A stretch of 64,000 nt of DNA from assembly GCA_947846985.1 (NCBI GenBank), contig CANTUZ010000025.1, forward strand, positions 10,972,100 through 11,036,099, given 5' to 3'. A program made the translations under genes and the position numbers. The notes beneath the pieces are model-generated. The model had not been told where the DNA came from. It was given only the letters and a program-made list of their open reading frames with translations, and did not search any database. This stretch comes from Fratercula arctica. Lineage: Eukaryota > Chordata > Aves > Charadriiformes > Alcidae. This document shows, one piece after another, positions 29,596-42,596 of the stretch. Position 1 is the first letter of the stretch. The number at the start of each line of letters is the position of its first letter.

Positions 29596-31907
29596 CATAA
29601 ACTCTCCTTTTTTCCCTGAGTTCCAGTCAAAGCTCTCTGTTTCACCCAGGCTGATCTTCCCCGCCGCCTCGTCTTTCGGCAGCATAGAGATGCCCTGCTC
29701 CTGCGTCTTTAGGATTTTCCTTCTCGTGAAAAATGTCTAGCCTACCTGGCCTCCTTTGCCTTTCAGGAATGCCTCCCAAGGGACTCTGTCAACCCGGCCA
29801 CCTTAATAGGCAAACTCTGCCCTCTGGAAGTCCACGCTAGCAGTCTGCTATCCCTCATCCTTACTTCTCCAAGACACTGAAAACTCTATCATTTCATGAT
29901 TGCTGTGCCGAGGATGGCCTCCAACCATCACATCTTCCACCAGTCCTTCTCTCAGTCGCAAACAAGAGGTCCAGCGTGGTGCCTTCCCTAGTTGGCTCCC
30001 TCACCAGCTGTGTCAGGAAGTTATCCTCCACATGCTCCAGGAACATCCTAGACTGTTTCCTCTCTGCTGTATTGTATTTCCAGTCAGACATCTGGTAAGT
30101 TGGAAGTCCCCATGAGAACAAGGGCTAGCAATCATGAGACTTCTCCCAGCTGCTTATAGAATATTTTCATCTGCCTCTTCATCCTGGTTGGGTGGTCTAT
30201 AACAGACTCCCACCATGATATCTGCCTTCTTGTCCTTTCCCCTGATTCTTACCCATAACACTTGACCCTTCATCACCATTAATCAAGCTCTAGACAGTCA
30301 AACACTCCCTAACATACAGGGCTAACCCCACTGCCTCTCCCTTCTGAAGAGTTTTATAGCCATCCATTGCAGCACTCCAGTTGTGCGAATCATCCCACCA
30401 TGTTTCCGTGATTGTAACTACATCATCGTTTTCCTGCTGCACAACGGCTTCCAGCTCCTCCTCTTTGCCAGCCATGCTGCTTGTATTGGTGTAGATATGC
30501 TTCAGTTGGGCTATTGATCCCGCCACCATCTGGGGAGGAAGAAGTCCTAATCCTATGTGACTGTTCTCAGGCGCTTCTGTGGTGTCTAATGCATCAACAA
30601 CCCTTGCGTCTTTGCTGCCACGTGGATCTCCATCCCCTATCCCAACTGAGATGGCTAAGGTACTGCGTGCATTAGTGCAGAAATATTCAAATGTTCTCCA
30701 GTGTACGCAGCACATCGTGGAGCGTACCAAAGGACCTTGCTAGCACACCATCCCCTCTAACATTGGCATGCCACCCCATGGCTTATCACTAGTGAGCCTG
30801 TTTTATTCCTTTTCCCCTCTTCAAGTCTTGTTTAATGCTCTTCCAATGAGCCTTGCTAACCTCTTGCGCAAAGATCCTTTTCCCCCTCTGAGACAGGGTA
30901 CCCCTTCTGTTGCTAGCAGACCTGTGATCAAAAAACCCAAAATTCTGCCGGTGACACCAGTCACGGAGCCAGGTATTGATCTACTGGGTCTTCCTGTTTC
31001 TTCCAACATCATTCCCTGCAACTGGAAGGACAGAGGAGAATACTACTTGTGCTTATGTCGTGGTTTGGGCCAGACTGGCCACTGAAACGAAACAACGGAT
31101 GCTCCCCCCCACCACCTCTCTCTCCAAGGAGAGGAGGGAGAGAGAGAGAGAGACTTATATGTTTAAAAAGAAACTAAATAATTCTGATGAAAAATATTAA
31201 TAAAATAATAAAAAGAAAATAATTAAATATATACAATATATACCAAACCATATCAAGCTCCCAGGATGACAATCACATCACCGGCATGCACTGGGAAAGT
31301 CCCAGACTGGACTCAGCGACGGGACGGGAACTGGGATTCCGGATCTGGATTCAGGAACGCATGGATTGGGATCAAGGGCAGATGAACAGACAGACGCTGG
31401 CCATTTGAAAAAAGAGAGCTGACCCTTTGACCCCTCAGCTTTTATACTGAGCATGGGGCAGATGGATGGAATACCCTGTTGGTCAGTTTTGGGTCACCAT
31501 GTCCTTGTCCACTCCTCCCCGCAGGTGCGACCTCTCTACGCTTTTCCTCTTCCGACCCTCCAACGGGGCAAATAACGAAATTAGCTGACCTTGGTTGTTA
31601 TGGGAATAAGTATCAGCAAGACCCTCTCTACATACCATTCCTTGGCATAAATTATAAACAATCAGGTCTCATCACTCTGAGAGCGGGCCACTGTCGGAAA
31701 AAATATGCTGTTAATTTCAGAGAGTTCAGTTAGTTAGAAGATGTTTAGCTGCAAAGTAAAATTGCTGAACAGAAAATTGGTTCTGCTTTACCTCAAACCA
31801 GGACAGCTCCTGATCCCTTAACCTGTTGTCCCAAGGCCCTGAATTCTCTTTTGATAGCCCTTGGACTTCTTATTGCAACTTCATCGCTGCCTACATGAAA
31901 AAGCAAT
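29596..31907 (-). mobile_element. CR1 LINE, left-arm copy (ORF1 3' part and endonuclease), split by LTR
   Basis: The mirror of 58581-60879. The minus-strand frame 30730-30290 carries TITETWWDDSHNW (endonuclease catalytic Glu region). 30121-29894 carries SRMFLEHVEDNFLTQLV. The GDFN-equivalent is damaged and the frame is shifted after LDLLFAT compared with the right arm. It is cut by the gap at 29596, so RT is absent. The segment 31806-31907 is ORF1 sequence upstream of the inserted LTR. Confidence 0.85.
31056..31805 (-). mobile_element. Solo LTR family A inside left-arm CR1
   Basis: The plus strand starts TGTCGTGGTTTGGGCC and ends CTCAAACCAGGACA, 750 bases. It includes the TATA box and the AGAGAGAGAG/CTCTCTCC pair near 31110-31150. 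It is the mirror of 58685-59427. Confidence 0.9.
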
Positions 31908-34900
31908 AGAAATATTTCAGTTTAATCAACCACATTCTTTTTCTCATATAGTGGTGGATTGGGGTTTTTTTTGTCTGCTTGGTTAGGTGATTGATTCAGC
32001 CCTGCATGCCTTGAGAAGAGTATTTATGTCTGAGGCATTTTTCAGGGTACTGTATGCCCAGGAATGGTAGGGAGAGGGTTGGGACATCTTTTGTGCTACT
32101 CTTTAAAAATAAGCATTCAAGAGTGCTGACTGCCCATTGACTTTACCAAACTGGATAAGGCTAAAGAACAAGTCATCTGTAGATATTTTATTCTTTTTCT
32201 ATAACCTTCTAAATCCTGGTTGAGCGCACCATGGTTCACAACACAGCAGGACTTTCTCTGCTGTGGCTCACATTATGTGTGACAGCTGCACACAGCAAAG
32301 GTTGCTGGGCAAACTTGTTTTCTGGAGCAGCGGAGCTCCAGCCGCTTCATAGGTGAGTGAGCAAAGAGTCAGGGTCCACAGCTTCTTCCAAAAGGTACCA
32401 TTTAGCTGAACATATCCAAGGGCTCTTTCAAAGTCTGTGAGATGGAGCAACAGGTACACATTGGAGTGAACAGTTTCATATTGGAACTGTGACTGTCTGC
32501 TTCTTTTGATATGAACCAGTGACTTTGGAAGATAATTATTAAAAAGACAGACTCTCAAAAGGCCTGCTCCTGTTCTGGCTAATCTGTTACTGAATAAACA
32601 TTTAAGAGAGTGCTATACTTATTTTGTATCAAGTCAGAATAGCTTTTATATCCACAACAGTTTTTAATGCTTTCAGCCAGTTGGGGAGGGAAAAAAAATG
32701 CATCTCCTGTTGAAGTCACAGGAAGCAATGTGAGTTAGGTGGGCCAGGAGTATACACATGAAGGAACTGCTGTAAAGGACCTGCTCCTGGAAGGCTCCTC
32801 ATCTCCCATCAAATCTCATCCTCTTGAACCTGATGTTCTTCATACAGTTCACTGGGCTTTTCTTTCCTCTGTTCCCACTCCCAGACATCCAAAGTGGAAG
32901 TGAGGGGAACAGTCACACAGGTGGCGTATTGTTTGCAAGGGTAAGGCGATTTGAAGAATTTTCATTTTTCTCATTCACTTAAACTGAGGTTCTTCAATTA
33001 CTCTGTTCTCTAAGAGCTCCAATTCTTGAGTTGTCATAAAGAGAATATCAGAGCACATCTCTGTCACAGAAGTATCAAAAAAGCACTTACCTAATAATTA
33101 GATTTTACTTTCGTTTAATTGATAGGCCTTCAGCAAAATATTTCTCAGTCTGTGACCGTTGTAATCAGTACTTCTCCAAGGTACTCTTTCTACCCAAGAA
33201 GCATCCTCTTCAATCAGCTATGAAACTCTGCTTTAACTTTTCAGTTTTAAAAAACAAGTTCAGTTTCTCTAGTCAGGGGCATTACAACTGTATTACTCTC
33301 CAAGTATTTTTCCTACCAAGTATGACAAGTATATAAATTGCTCTTTCATCCAGTTCCAATGCCATGATTTCATATTAGCATTTCCCCCTGCCCAGCAAAG
33401 GACAATGTCCTGAGACAGATTTCTCAAAATTAAAAGCAGACACACCAAACATTAAGATGTAGTTAATAAACACCTGCTTGCTGCTAACTCCAGCTCCTCT
33501 GTAGGAAATATTTTTCCTTTTAATAACTTTGTATAACAAAAACATCTAACACTAAAATGTGCCCAGCTGGCAAAGAGAAAGAAAAGGCAAACTGTAACTA
33601 TGCTTTCTTGCAGGATGATAGTCTGTCTTTCTTCATTTCAGGTATATATACCTATACATCATGTTCCTAAATCTCCTTATTCGGATGCTTATCTTTAGAA
33701 GCAGATTTTTCAGCTATTTTAGGTACTTCAGTGGGGACTGGGAAGGGGAATACAGGGGTGGGATAGCCATGTGGACATGTTCCCCGGGCAGGAACAGAGA
33801 TACTACATTGGGCAGTGCTAGTGGGTGTGGGAAGAGAAGTTTAGTATCCCTTTGGCTTCTTCATAAATTAACATCTGAACCTTTTGTCGTATGTGTAGCT
33901 ATGGTGATATCTACCAATAAACTCAGAATTTTAATATATGCATGAATCCAAACCTTTATTGAATAATGGCTTAACTGTCCATAAATTATTCCAGATATAG
34001 GAGCAGAAATGAGAAAGGATTTGTTTCTACTAATGTTTAAGTAGAATAGTAAATTGTAAACTATTTTCTTCAGTCATATTAAAGTTATAGGGGAGCAGAT
34101 ATCTCGAAAACTGATAATTACATTAAGTAAATACTGGAAAATTATATGGGGGTTATTTGGCAAGAGATCAAAATTACACATAAGGATAAAATTTCTGGTT
34201 AAAAAAATGGAGCTTAACATCATTCTGCATTATGTGCAAATTTGAAAGTGTTTGTTAGAAACCAGAAAAATATTTTTGTCATGGGAATTACTTTCCATTT
34301 AGGAAAGAACATGTCTATTGGGTGATAAGTAACTTGCCCTAAAATACCAGTAAGTTTGTTAAATTTAGGTTCAACAGATATTGAATTGGAACAGAGATTA
34401 AGCAACTCTTTCAATCTTTTTGATAATGTATTCTTACTGTAGGAGTGTAATCATTGTGTAACGAAGAGTAATACAAGGAAAAAAAACCTGACATCTGACA
34501 GTGTGAATAATATGCTTATTCACAGTAAGCATCTTTAATATATCCTTCACAGATCATTAGCTTCATGGGATTAGGAATGAGTCTGCATAGATTTAGCGAT
34601 GAATCCCTCTCCTCAGGATATTGTAACAGGTATGAAACCCTTTCCAGGCCATATGGTGATAGAGGGCAGCACTCTTTCCCAGGGGCCTTGTCAGACTTAT
34701 CCACAATCTATTGTCAGGCACAGTTGATGAAATCTGATACTGACTTAGTTTAGCTCAACAGAAGGCCCCTTAAAGATACTATCAAGAGTACAGTGATCAC
34801 ACCAAATTACTTGCATTTTGTCAGTGCGCCACGTTTCCCACATATGTGATTATCATACCATATAGGTGTTTCACTTTTTTTCCTTCTAAAATATATTCAT

Positions 34901-37900
34901 ATTTATGTATAAATATATACATACTTATGTCTACCATTATAAAATTCATCACATGAGCATCCTTTTTACAAGTCAACATGGACCTACAACTGGAATATAC
35001 TAAGCAACTGGCAAAAAAGAAAATACTGATATGCTCTTAAATTATTTCTGTGTTTTGTCAGATAATGTAGTAAATATCCCTATCATCAGACGTTATATAA
35101 GGTTTGGATTATTCCGACTTGTAAATGGAATTTTAAATTTATTATAAGAAGCACACTGTGCAGTCATCTGGAATAGACTTTAATGAGGCCTTTTAAAGCA
35201 AATAGAACTGTTGCATCTGTACATCATAACAGTTAAAATAATTCATATAATAGATCCTTTGTAAACAAGGGAGCAGGGCACAAGAGATTTATTCAGTAGA
35301 GTCCTTGTTTTTCTCAAGGAGAACTGCTGTTGGCCTTCTATAGTACACAGATCTCAGTCAAGTAAAGTGCTTAAGGCTGCGCTTTTGTCTACTGCCTACA
35401 GCAATCGAACACAAACTGACTTTCATAATCCCCACGTGCTCCCCTGAACTATAGTCCACATAGAGCACATATAGCACAAGCCAAAGCAAAGGAACCATTT
35501 TTTCACCAGTGGCTCACTCCACCATACTGAAAGCAGCAACAAAATATGGAAAGGCATGACAAATACTTAAAGCCAGCTAAAATTAATCAGGAGCCCAATT
35601 AGGCAGAAAGTAATTACCGAACCTGTAGTTTGACAGGACTCACTCAGTAGCAGACGTTCCTACTCTTGCATACAGTACCATGGGACCTTTAATTAGCTTA
35701 AAATAGCCTCATCTTTGGAATTCACTTCCCATCCTCTTGGTCAATAACACTCTCAGTTTACTGAACTGCAAGGCCCATTTGTTTTCCCCAGCTGCAAGAT
35801 ATTGCGAAAACTCCAGTGCCTGAGTTGCAGAATTAGACTTACAGGAAGGATTTACTGCAGCACAGGTTATGTAAGAGTTATCAAAAATCCAGGCATGATA
35901 AGGCTCCTTTTTAAAGCACATCAATCCTGCATTCATAAAACCACAGTTTTAGATGCCATCCTGGAGAGCGTGCCTTCTACCATATCCTCCATATCTTCTT
36001 ACAGAAGCAGGGGTTCAGTGAAGACTCAGAGAGAAGTACATCGGCTGCTAAGTCACTGACCTTCCTTTCTTAAGCGTGTTAGTTTCTCCAGGGAGAATTT
36101 CTATTTGGGTGCTGAACAAGCAAGCTGTTATTTTGCTTTGTCCAACAAGATCTCGTACCGCAATGATGTAACTCAAAGCCTTGTATCATACTCCATACCT
36201 TGAAATAAAATGAAATAATATTTGAATGAGGAAGGTTTTTTTTCTCTCATTTACCTGATCTTCTCTAGAAAATAAAATCCTGTATTCACTAAATCATATC
36301 TCTTTTGCCATGGAAATTGTAGAGATTTTATACCTTGGCATTTTGACTTCATTTCTGGATCATATGGGAGGAGATGGAATAGGACAAGTTGGGCTAAGAG
36401 GGTAACACAATGCTTTATACAAAAATATCTCTCATAATTAAACCAAAATGTTGAGGATATTCATGGAAAACACAGAAAAGATAAGTGAGTTTAAATGTAA
36501 ATATAAAGCATTAAGCAAGTTTCCCTTTATATCTCACGCCCCTTAAAATGATTATGAATTGCACCAAAAAAACCCTTTTTTTTCTGATTAAAAGCTTGAT
36601 ATTATCACCTAATGATATTTTATCATACTGACATACAGGCCATGGAACAGTTACCAAAGCAGGTTAAATCCATCTTGCAGTGGAATAATACTCAGGCCAG
36701 TTTTAGCCCAACTAACTATTAACATTTAAAAGCTGCAGTTTTGTAGAGTGTGAGTTTACTCATAAGATGAATATCAGAAAACTAAACAAATGGCAAATTT
36801 GCAATTATGAGGTTGTATTGAGCCATAATACCAGAAAATAGCATTGATTATCACAGTAATCTGCTGTTCTACCTAATAATAAAACAGCTTAAAAAAGAAT
36901 TGCATTCCAAATCATTGTCAATTATTTAAATTATCTGATATGTAAACAGTTGCCATGTAATCTATGTTATTCCTTCATTTAAAATAGATATTGGCTGATG
37001 AAGACAGCAAACTTATTTGTAAAAAGCATGTGTGCCACTGGCAGAGTTCAAATGAAACCATGACTATAAGCAGTCCGCCAAATTTCCTGTGAGTGGATAA
37101 TTTCATCTGGGTTAATGTCTAATGCTGTGCAAGGGCTTCTATGCTACAGGTGACTGAGTGAAATGGACATTGAGCAGATCCCAGAGAATTAAACCACTGA
37201 GGTTTGTTTCTCTCAGTGACTGCTTTCAATAAGGATAAACTATACGCTCTTCAGTGGCTGTGTATTTTGGTAGTGCTGTCCTACTTTCGATGACAGGTGC
37301 CTCCATTTACAAAGGGGCAGAGGGAGGGAAGCTAGGCATCTATGGTCAAAATAAAAGGATTACGGATGACATATGGTACTTAAGTTCTACTGTAAATAAT
37401 TACTTCAGCTCAGGGGCCACAGTATGTATGGTAGAGGGGTTGTGTTATTTAAGAATCGGCAGCGTACTGCTGCTTGCATTTGGCAGCATATATGCTGGAG
37501 CAGAATATCGTGAGCTTTCTTTATCAGACTTTGGTGTTTTGAACACAGTTGCTGTCAAGCCGAGATACATGGCATTGCTCACTACACTGTATGGAAAGTG
37601 AAGATGCTTCAGTTATGTTGAAGTAAGTCTGCTGTAGCTCCATAGGAGTTATTTTGATCTCATAATAGGGAAAAAAAGAAGAATGTAAGAAACTGTTGCT
37701 AAATATAGAGGAGGACACAAACTACAGCATCAGAGAAATGAGTATGACACCACCTACACTGAGGTCAGCTTCCAGTTGTCCACTGCACAGGGAAATGGAT
37801 ATAACCGGGGTGTTCATTTGGTGGATGCCTATACCATGTCAAAAAGACTAAAGAGCACAGGCCCACTCCCCTACGACAACTCTTCAAAAAGGAAGTGTGT

Positions 37901-38164
37901 ACTCTGATCTTGTAATCTGACATACACAGATTCACTGATCTTATGGTTATGCAAGGTCCCTGAATGAATGCGCATGGCATCACTGGTTTACTACTAGTCT
38001 GTCCCTGCTAGCCACTGCTAGCCGCTAGCCACCAAATAGGAAAACAGAGCAGTTTAGATTGGAAGTGACCTGTGGAGATTAATACTAAGAAATTAGAAAC
38101 AGAAATAGATTAATTTCTTAACCTAGCCTTCTTGGAAAAAATCCTGGAAGCAGGAGTTCCTCTA
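31908..38164. other. About 6.3 kb of apparently unique AT-rich DNA (left arm)
   Basis: No CR1, LTR or known domain recognised. Frames such as 32268-32558 (minus) and 33661-33945 (plus) are conserved in the other arm only because the arms are near-identical. One frame, 37254-37601, is listed separately. This may hold host noncoding DNA or old repeats I cannot name. Confidence 0.5.
37254..37601 (+). other. Unrecognised 115-codon frame with an internal repeat-like pattern
   Basis: It encodes two hydrophobic segments of similar pattern (GSAVLLSMTGASIYKGAEG and GSVLLLAFGSIYAGAEYRE) about 65 residues apart. I recognise no family, there is no visible promoter or splice context, and the opposite strand is also partly open. 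It is identical in layout at 52893-53240. It is probably fortuitous; recorded for the repeat. Confidence 0.15.
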
Positions 38165-39433
38165 AAATCCTGGAAACCATTTCCAGGCACATTAAGGATA
38201 AGAAAATCATCAGGAGTAGTCAGCATGGCTTCACCGAGGGGAAGTCATGCTTGACCAACTTGATAAACTTCTACAATGAAGTGACTGGCTTGTAGATGAG
38301 GGGAGAACAGTGGACTTACTGAAGTTCAGTAAGGCCTTTGACACTGTATCCCATAAGATTCTCATAGACAAGCTGTTGATGTATCAGCTGAATGAGCAGT
38401 GAGGTGGACTGAAAACTGGCTGAATGGCTGGGCCCAGAGGGAGGTGATGAGCAGCACAAAGTCTAGTTGAAGACCAGTAACTAGTGGTGTACCCCAGGGG
38501 TCAATACTGGGTTCAGTCCTGTTCAACATCTTCATTAATGATTTGGATGATGGGGCAGAGTGAACCCTCAGCAAGTTTGCAGATGACAGAAAACTGGGAG
38601 GAGTGGCTGATACTCCAGAGGTTTGTGCCGCCAACCAGAAGGACCTCGACAGGCTGGAGAAATGGACTGTCAGGAACCTCATGCAGTTCAATAAGGAGAA
38701 GTGCAAAGTCCTGCACCTGGTAAAAAATAATGCCAGGCACCAATATATGCTCAGGGCCACCCAGCTTGAAAGCAGCTTTGCAGAAAAGGCCCTGGGGGTC
38801 CTGGTGGACACCATGTTGAACATAAGCCAGCAATGTGCTCTTGCTGCAAAGGCGGCTAATGGTATCCTGGTCTGCATTAGGCAAAGTATTGCCAGCAGGT
38901 CAAGGGAGGTAATACTTCTCCTCTACTCAGCATTGGTGAGGCCACACCTGGAGTTCTGTGTCCAGTTCTGGGCTCCTCAGTACAAGAAAGATATGGACAT
39001 ACTGCAGAGAGTCCAGCACAGGGCCACAAAGATGATTAAGGGCAAGGAGAAGAGGCTGTGAGACCTGGGACTGTTCAACCTGGAGAAGGCTCAGGGGTAA
39101 ATCTTATTAATGTATATAAATACCTGAAGGGCAAGTGCAAAGAAGGAGACAGGCTCTTTTAGTGGTGCCCAGTGACAGGACAATGAGCAGTGGGCACAAA
39201 CTGAAAAGGAGGAGGTTCCGTCTGAACATCAGGAAACACTTTTTCACTGCAAGGGTGACTGAGCACTGGAACAGGTTGCCCAGAGATGTTGTGGAGTCTC
39301 CATCCTTGGAAATATTCAAAAGCCATCTGGACACGGTCCCGGGCAACTGGCTCTAGGTGACCCTGCTTGAGCAGGGTGGTTGGACCAGATGACCTCTAGA
39401 GGTCCCTTCCAATCTCAACCATTCTGTGATTCC
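38165..39433 (+). mobile_element. CR1 LINE, 5'-truncated (RT to 3' end), left arm
   Basis: It starts within RT (SRHIKDKKIIRSSQHGFTEGKS region) and passes FADDRKLGGV near 38578 (catalytic DD kept). 38603-39061 is an open 152-codon frame ([34 protein letters not shown]). The 3' UTR ends CCAATCTCAACCATTCTGTG at about 39430. A TGA at 39059 truncates ORF2. Confidence 0.9.
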
Positions 39434-39845
39434 ACAAAACCCAGATCTTGCAACCTCATATGTCACGTACTCCAGCTCCTCAATTATCCTAGTGGTCCTC
39501 CACTGGACTCATTCCACTATGTCAGTGTCCTTGTTGTGCCGGGGAACCCAAAACTGGACAGACAACACTAGATGTGGTCTCATGAAGCCAGCAGATGTGG
39601 GGATTTTTTTTGTAGTATAGCAAATCTTTTGATACTGTCTCTCACAGTATCCTACTGGATAAAATGTCCAGCACACAGCTAGACAAGTCCATAATACGTT
39701 GGATGAGCAATTGGCTGATAGGTTGGGCTCAAAGATTTGTAGTAAAAAGGGTTGCATCAGGCTGGCGTCCAGTCACCAGTGGGGTTCCCCAGGGCTCAAT
39801 TTTAGGGCCACTGCTCTCCAATGTTTCTATAAATGATCCTCCTCC
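39434..39845. mobile_element. Scrambled CR1: two RT pieces in opposite orientation, left arm
   Basis: 39436-39600 is minus-strand CR1 (PHLVLSVQFWVPRHNKD, the C-terminal RT). 39610-39845 is plus-strand CR1 ([31 protein letters not shown], the palm upstream of the catalytic box). The roughly 400 bases between these in an intact CR1, including FADD, are missing. An inverted 5' piece with a junction deletion is the expected product of twin priming, although the 3' tail of the minus part is replaced by the neighbouring CR1. Confidence 0.75.
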
Positions 39846-39849
39846 TCCT

Positions 39850-40150
39850 TCTTCACTGACCTTTGTGTCTGCATAGTTTTTTTTCTCTCACATATTCTCA
39901 CTCACTCTCTTCCGGCTGCTGTTGCGCAGCAGTTTTTTCCCCTTCTTAAATATGTTATCACTGAGGCGCTACCACCAGTGCTGATAGGCTCAGCTTTGGC
40001 CAGTGGTGGGTCTGTCTTGGAGATGGCTTCCACTGGCTCTATCGGACATAGGGGAAGCTTCTGGTATCGTCTCACAAAAGCCACCCCTGTAGCCCCCTCG
40101 CTACCAAAACCTTTCCATGCAAGCCAAATACAAACCCATACTTACACTCT
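39850..40150 (-). repeat. Probable dispersed avian repeat (LTR-like), left arm
   Basis: On the minus strand: GATAACATATTTAAGAAGG, a GCTGCGCAACAGCAGC palindrome, and a GAATATGTGAGAG segment. I recall this combination as widespread in bird genomes, but I cannot name the family with certainty and did not find ends. Confidence 0.4.
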
Positions 40151-41016
40151 GAGAGATAAGCTTTCATATCACTTCCAAAATCTGAGGTTCTCTTCAGATT
40201 CTCTCCAAGGAGGACATTTTCACTCAATGATGTTGAGTGCAGTTTTAAGATTGTTTCATTGCAGGACCATTTTCTGCTATGTCCATATGAAAGATGTTGT
40301 GCACCTACATAGACAACAGAAGCCGTCAAACATTCATCCAGCTGTTGAAGTTCTTAACACTAAGTTATTCTAACACTAATATTGCTGGGCATGTGAGGAC
40401 ACTTACAGCAAATGCATCTTTTAAACCTTCCTGTATTTCAGTCTATTTCTACAACGAATGCCAAAATGTCAGTGTGTCCTGTGTAGTTTGCTTAGTGACA
40501 GATAGGAAATGATACATATGACAGATAGGAAACTGAAAGCCATTCAGTATTGAGTGATTATCACATTGGCAGCACGTACTGACTCTATGCTGTTCTTTTG
40601 GAGGTGTTGCTTTGACAGATGCTACCAAGCGACACCAAGGAGAGAGAGAAGCGGGGCTGGGGGAGGAAACAGTAACGGCACTCAAATAAGTGGTATCTAA
40701 ACCTTTAGAGAAGCCAACTTCTTGGAAGTATTTTGTCAAAAGGCCTTTTACGGTCTCTCCTGTCTCTTTTTTTCTTTCTCCTCCCCCCTTTCTATATGCT
40801 TTCCATAAACTTTCCAATTATTTTGAGATGAAGTGAACAAGAAGACACACTTAAAGCTCACTGCTGATAAGAGCAGCACAGAGTTTGGGTTGCATGTGAT
40901 TGGCAATAGCCATGCAATAATAAGAGGGAAGAACAGAGAAAATCCTGCCTCACCTCTGCTGTGGAGCCTAAACAACACAGCACTACTATTGCTCCAAGGG
41001 ATTATTCCCTGTCTTT
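40151..41016. other. No recognisable feature (left arm)
   Basis: Unassigned sequence between a dispersed repeat and the 151-base duplication. The mirror is 49476-50344. Confidence 0.4.
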
Positions 41017-41167
41017 GCTTGAGCTGTCCATGCAGCAGCCTGACGTAGACGAGACAAAGGTATGAGGTACAAGGAGAAGAGCAAGTTCAAAAAGTCTCAT
41101 ACAACCATGTCATTTATCTCCACCTTTCTCCGCGGGGAGTGAAAGGCAGTACTTCAGCAAACATTAT
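41017..41167 (+). repeat. 151-bp direct duplication, copy 1 (left arm)
   Basis: It runs from GCTTGAGCTGTCC to GCAAACATTAT and is repeated at 42597-42747 in the same orientation with a few substitutions (CTGACGTAGACGAG against CCGACGTAGATGAG). It ends exactly where the ERV LTR begins. Confidence 0.9.
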
Positions 41168-41497
41168 TGTCGTGGTTTGGCCTCAGACGGCAACAAAGAA
41201 CCACGTGCCGCTCGCTCGGGTCTTCCCAATACAGGACGAATCAAAAGAAAAAGGCAAAACTCTTGGGTTGAGACAAAGGCAGTTTAACAGAACAGCAAAG
41301 GGAACAAGAAAACAACAATAACACGGACAGAGGAATATACAAACGCGATTACAGAACCGCCGCTCACCAACCAGACCCAGGACGCCCCAGCCCGCTGCAA
41401 ACCCAACTTCCTGCCCCCTCCCCTCCTCTTAATCTCAGGGTGGGCGTGGCTCACATGGCATGGAATACTTAACCCTGTCCCCGCCGGAACCAGGACA
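41168..41497 (-). mobile_element. LTR family B of truncated ERV, left arm
   Basis: 330 bases, from TGTCGTGGTTTGGCC to GGAACCAGGACA; complete at both termini. The plus-strand left end abuts the 151-bp duplication. Confidence 0.9.
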
Positions 41498-42594
41498 TTA
41501 TCCACCCCTTATTCCATATCATTTTTGCCATGCCCAGGTCTTACAGTTTTCGGAACATGTGACTGGTGGACCCGGCGTGGCTCATGCACACAGTCCATGG
41601 GCTGAAGATGTAGATCTTGAAGAAGTTGCTGGGCACCAGCTGCTGACGTCAGTTCTGATCCCATCACCACAATGGCTTTCACCTCTGCAAACTGGCTCGA
41701 TTCACCTTGTCCTTCACTGGCTTCTGCAACTTGTCGTGTAGGACTCCACACAGCAGCCTTCCACTTTCGATGCTTTCCCACAATCCGGCAGGACCCATCG
41801 GTGAACAGGGCATATTGCTTCTCATTTTCTGGCAGTTTATTATATGGTGGGGCCTCTTCCGCACGCGTCACCTCCTCCTCTGGTGACATTCCAAAATCCT
41901 TGCCTTCTGGCCAGTCCATGATCACTTCCAGAATTCCTGGGCGACTGGGGTTTCCCATTCGAGTTCGCTGTGTGATCAGTGCATTCCACTTACTCCATGT
42001 AGCATCAGTTGCATGATGTGTGGTGGGGACCCTTTCTTTGAACATCCAACCCAGCACCGGCAGTCGAGGTGCTAAGAGGAGCTGCGCTTCTGTACCAACC
42101 ACCTCCGAAGCAGCTCGAACCCCTTCATATGCTGCCAAGATCTCCTTTTCTGTTGGAGTGTAGCGCGCTTCGGATCCTCTGTATCCCCGACTCCAAAACC
42201 CTAGGGGTCGACCTCGGGTCTCCCCTGGTGCTTTCTGCCAGAGGCTCCAGGTAGGGCCATTCTCCCCGGCTGCGGTGTAGAGCACGTTTTTAACATGTTG
42301 TCCTGCCCGGACTGGCCCCAGGGCCACTGCATGGACTATTTCCTGTTTGATTTGTTCAAAAGCTTGTCGTTGCTCAGGACCCCATTTAAAGTCATTCTTC
42401 TTCCGGGTTACTTGATACAGAGGGCTTACAATCAGACTGTAATCTGGGATATGCATCCTCCAAAAACCCACAATGCCTAAGAAAGCTTGTGTTTCCTTTT
42501 TGCTAGTTGGTGGAGACATAGCTGCTATTTTGTTGATCACATCCATTGGGATCTGGCGGCGTCCATCTTGCCATTTTATTCCTAAGAACTGGAA
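41498..42594 (-). pseudogene. Truncated, internally deleted ERV pol with 345-codon open frame, left arm
   Basis: Minus strand. It starts inside RT (FLGIKWQDGRRQIP) with no gag, protease or RT active site. It passes the connection (PLGFWSRGYRGSEARYTP) and the RNase H start (YALFTDGS, SSQFAEVKAI). At about 41664 it then jumps into the 3' noncoding segment related to ERV1's 22721 region, remains open for about 45 codons and stops at the PPT. Integrase and half of RNase H are deleted. The frame from 42546 to 41509 has no stop, but no complete enzyme domain remains. It is close to ERV2 in sequence, except that ERV2 lacks the 3' segment. Confidence 0.85.
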
Positions 42595-42596
42595 CA

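Noticed and set aside
29450..29645. Frames crossing the N run
   Set aside because: They consist mostly of unknown residues from the 100-N gap.
32268..32558. Possible host exon (96 codons, minus; mirror 57935-58225)
   Set aside because: No recognisable domain, splice sites or codon evidence; apparent conservation is only arm identity.
38362..38877. 171-codon minus-strand frame (and mirror 51618-52133)
   Set aside because: Antisense of CR1 RT; duplicated only because of the palindrome.
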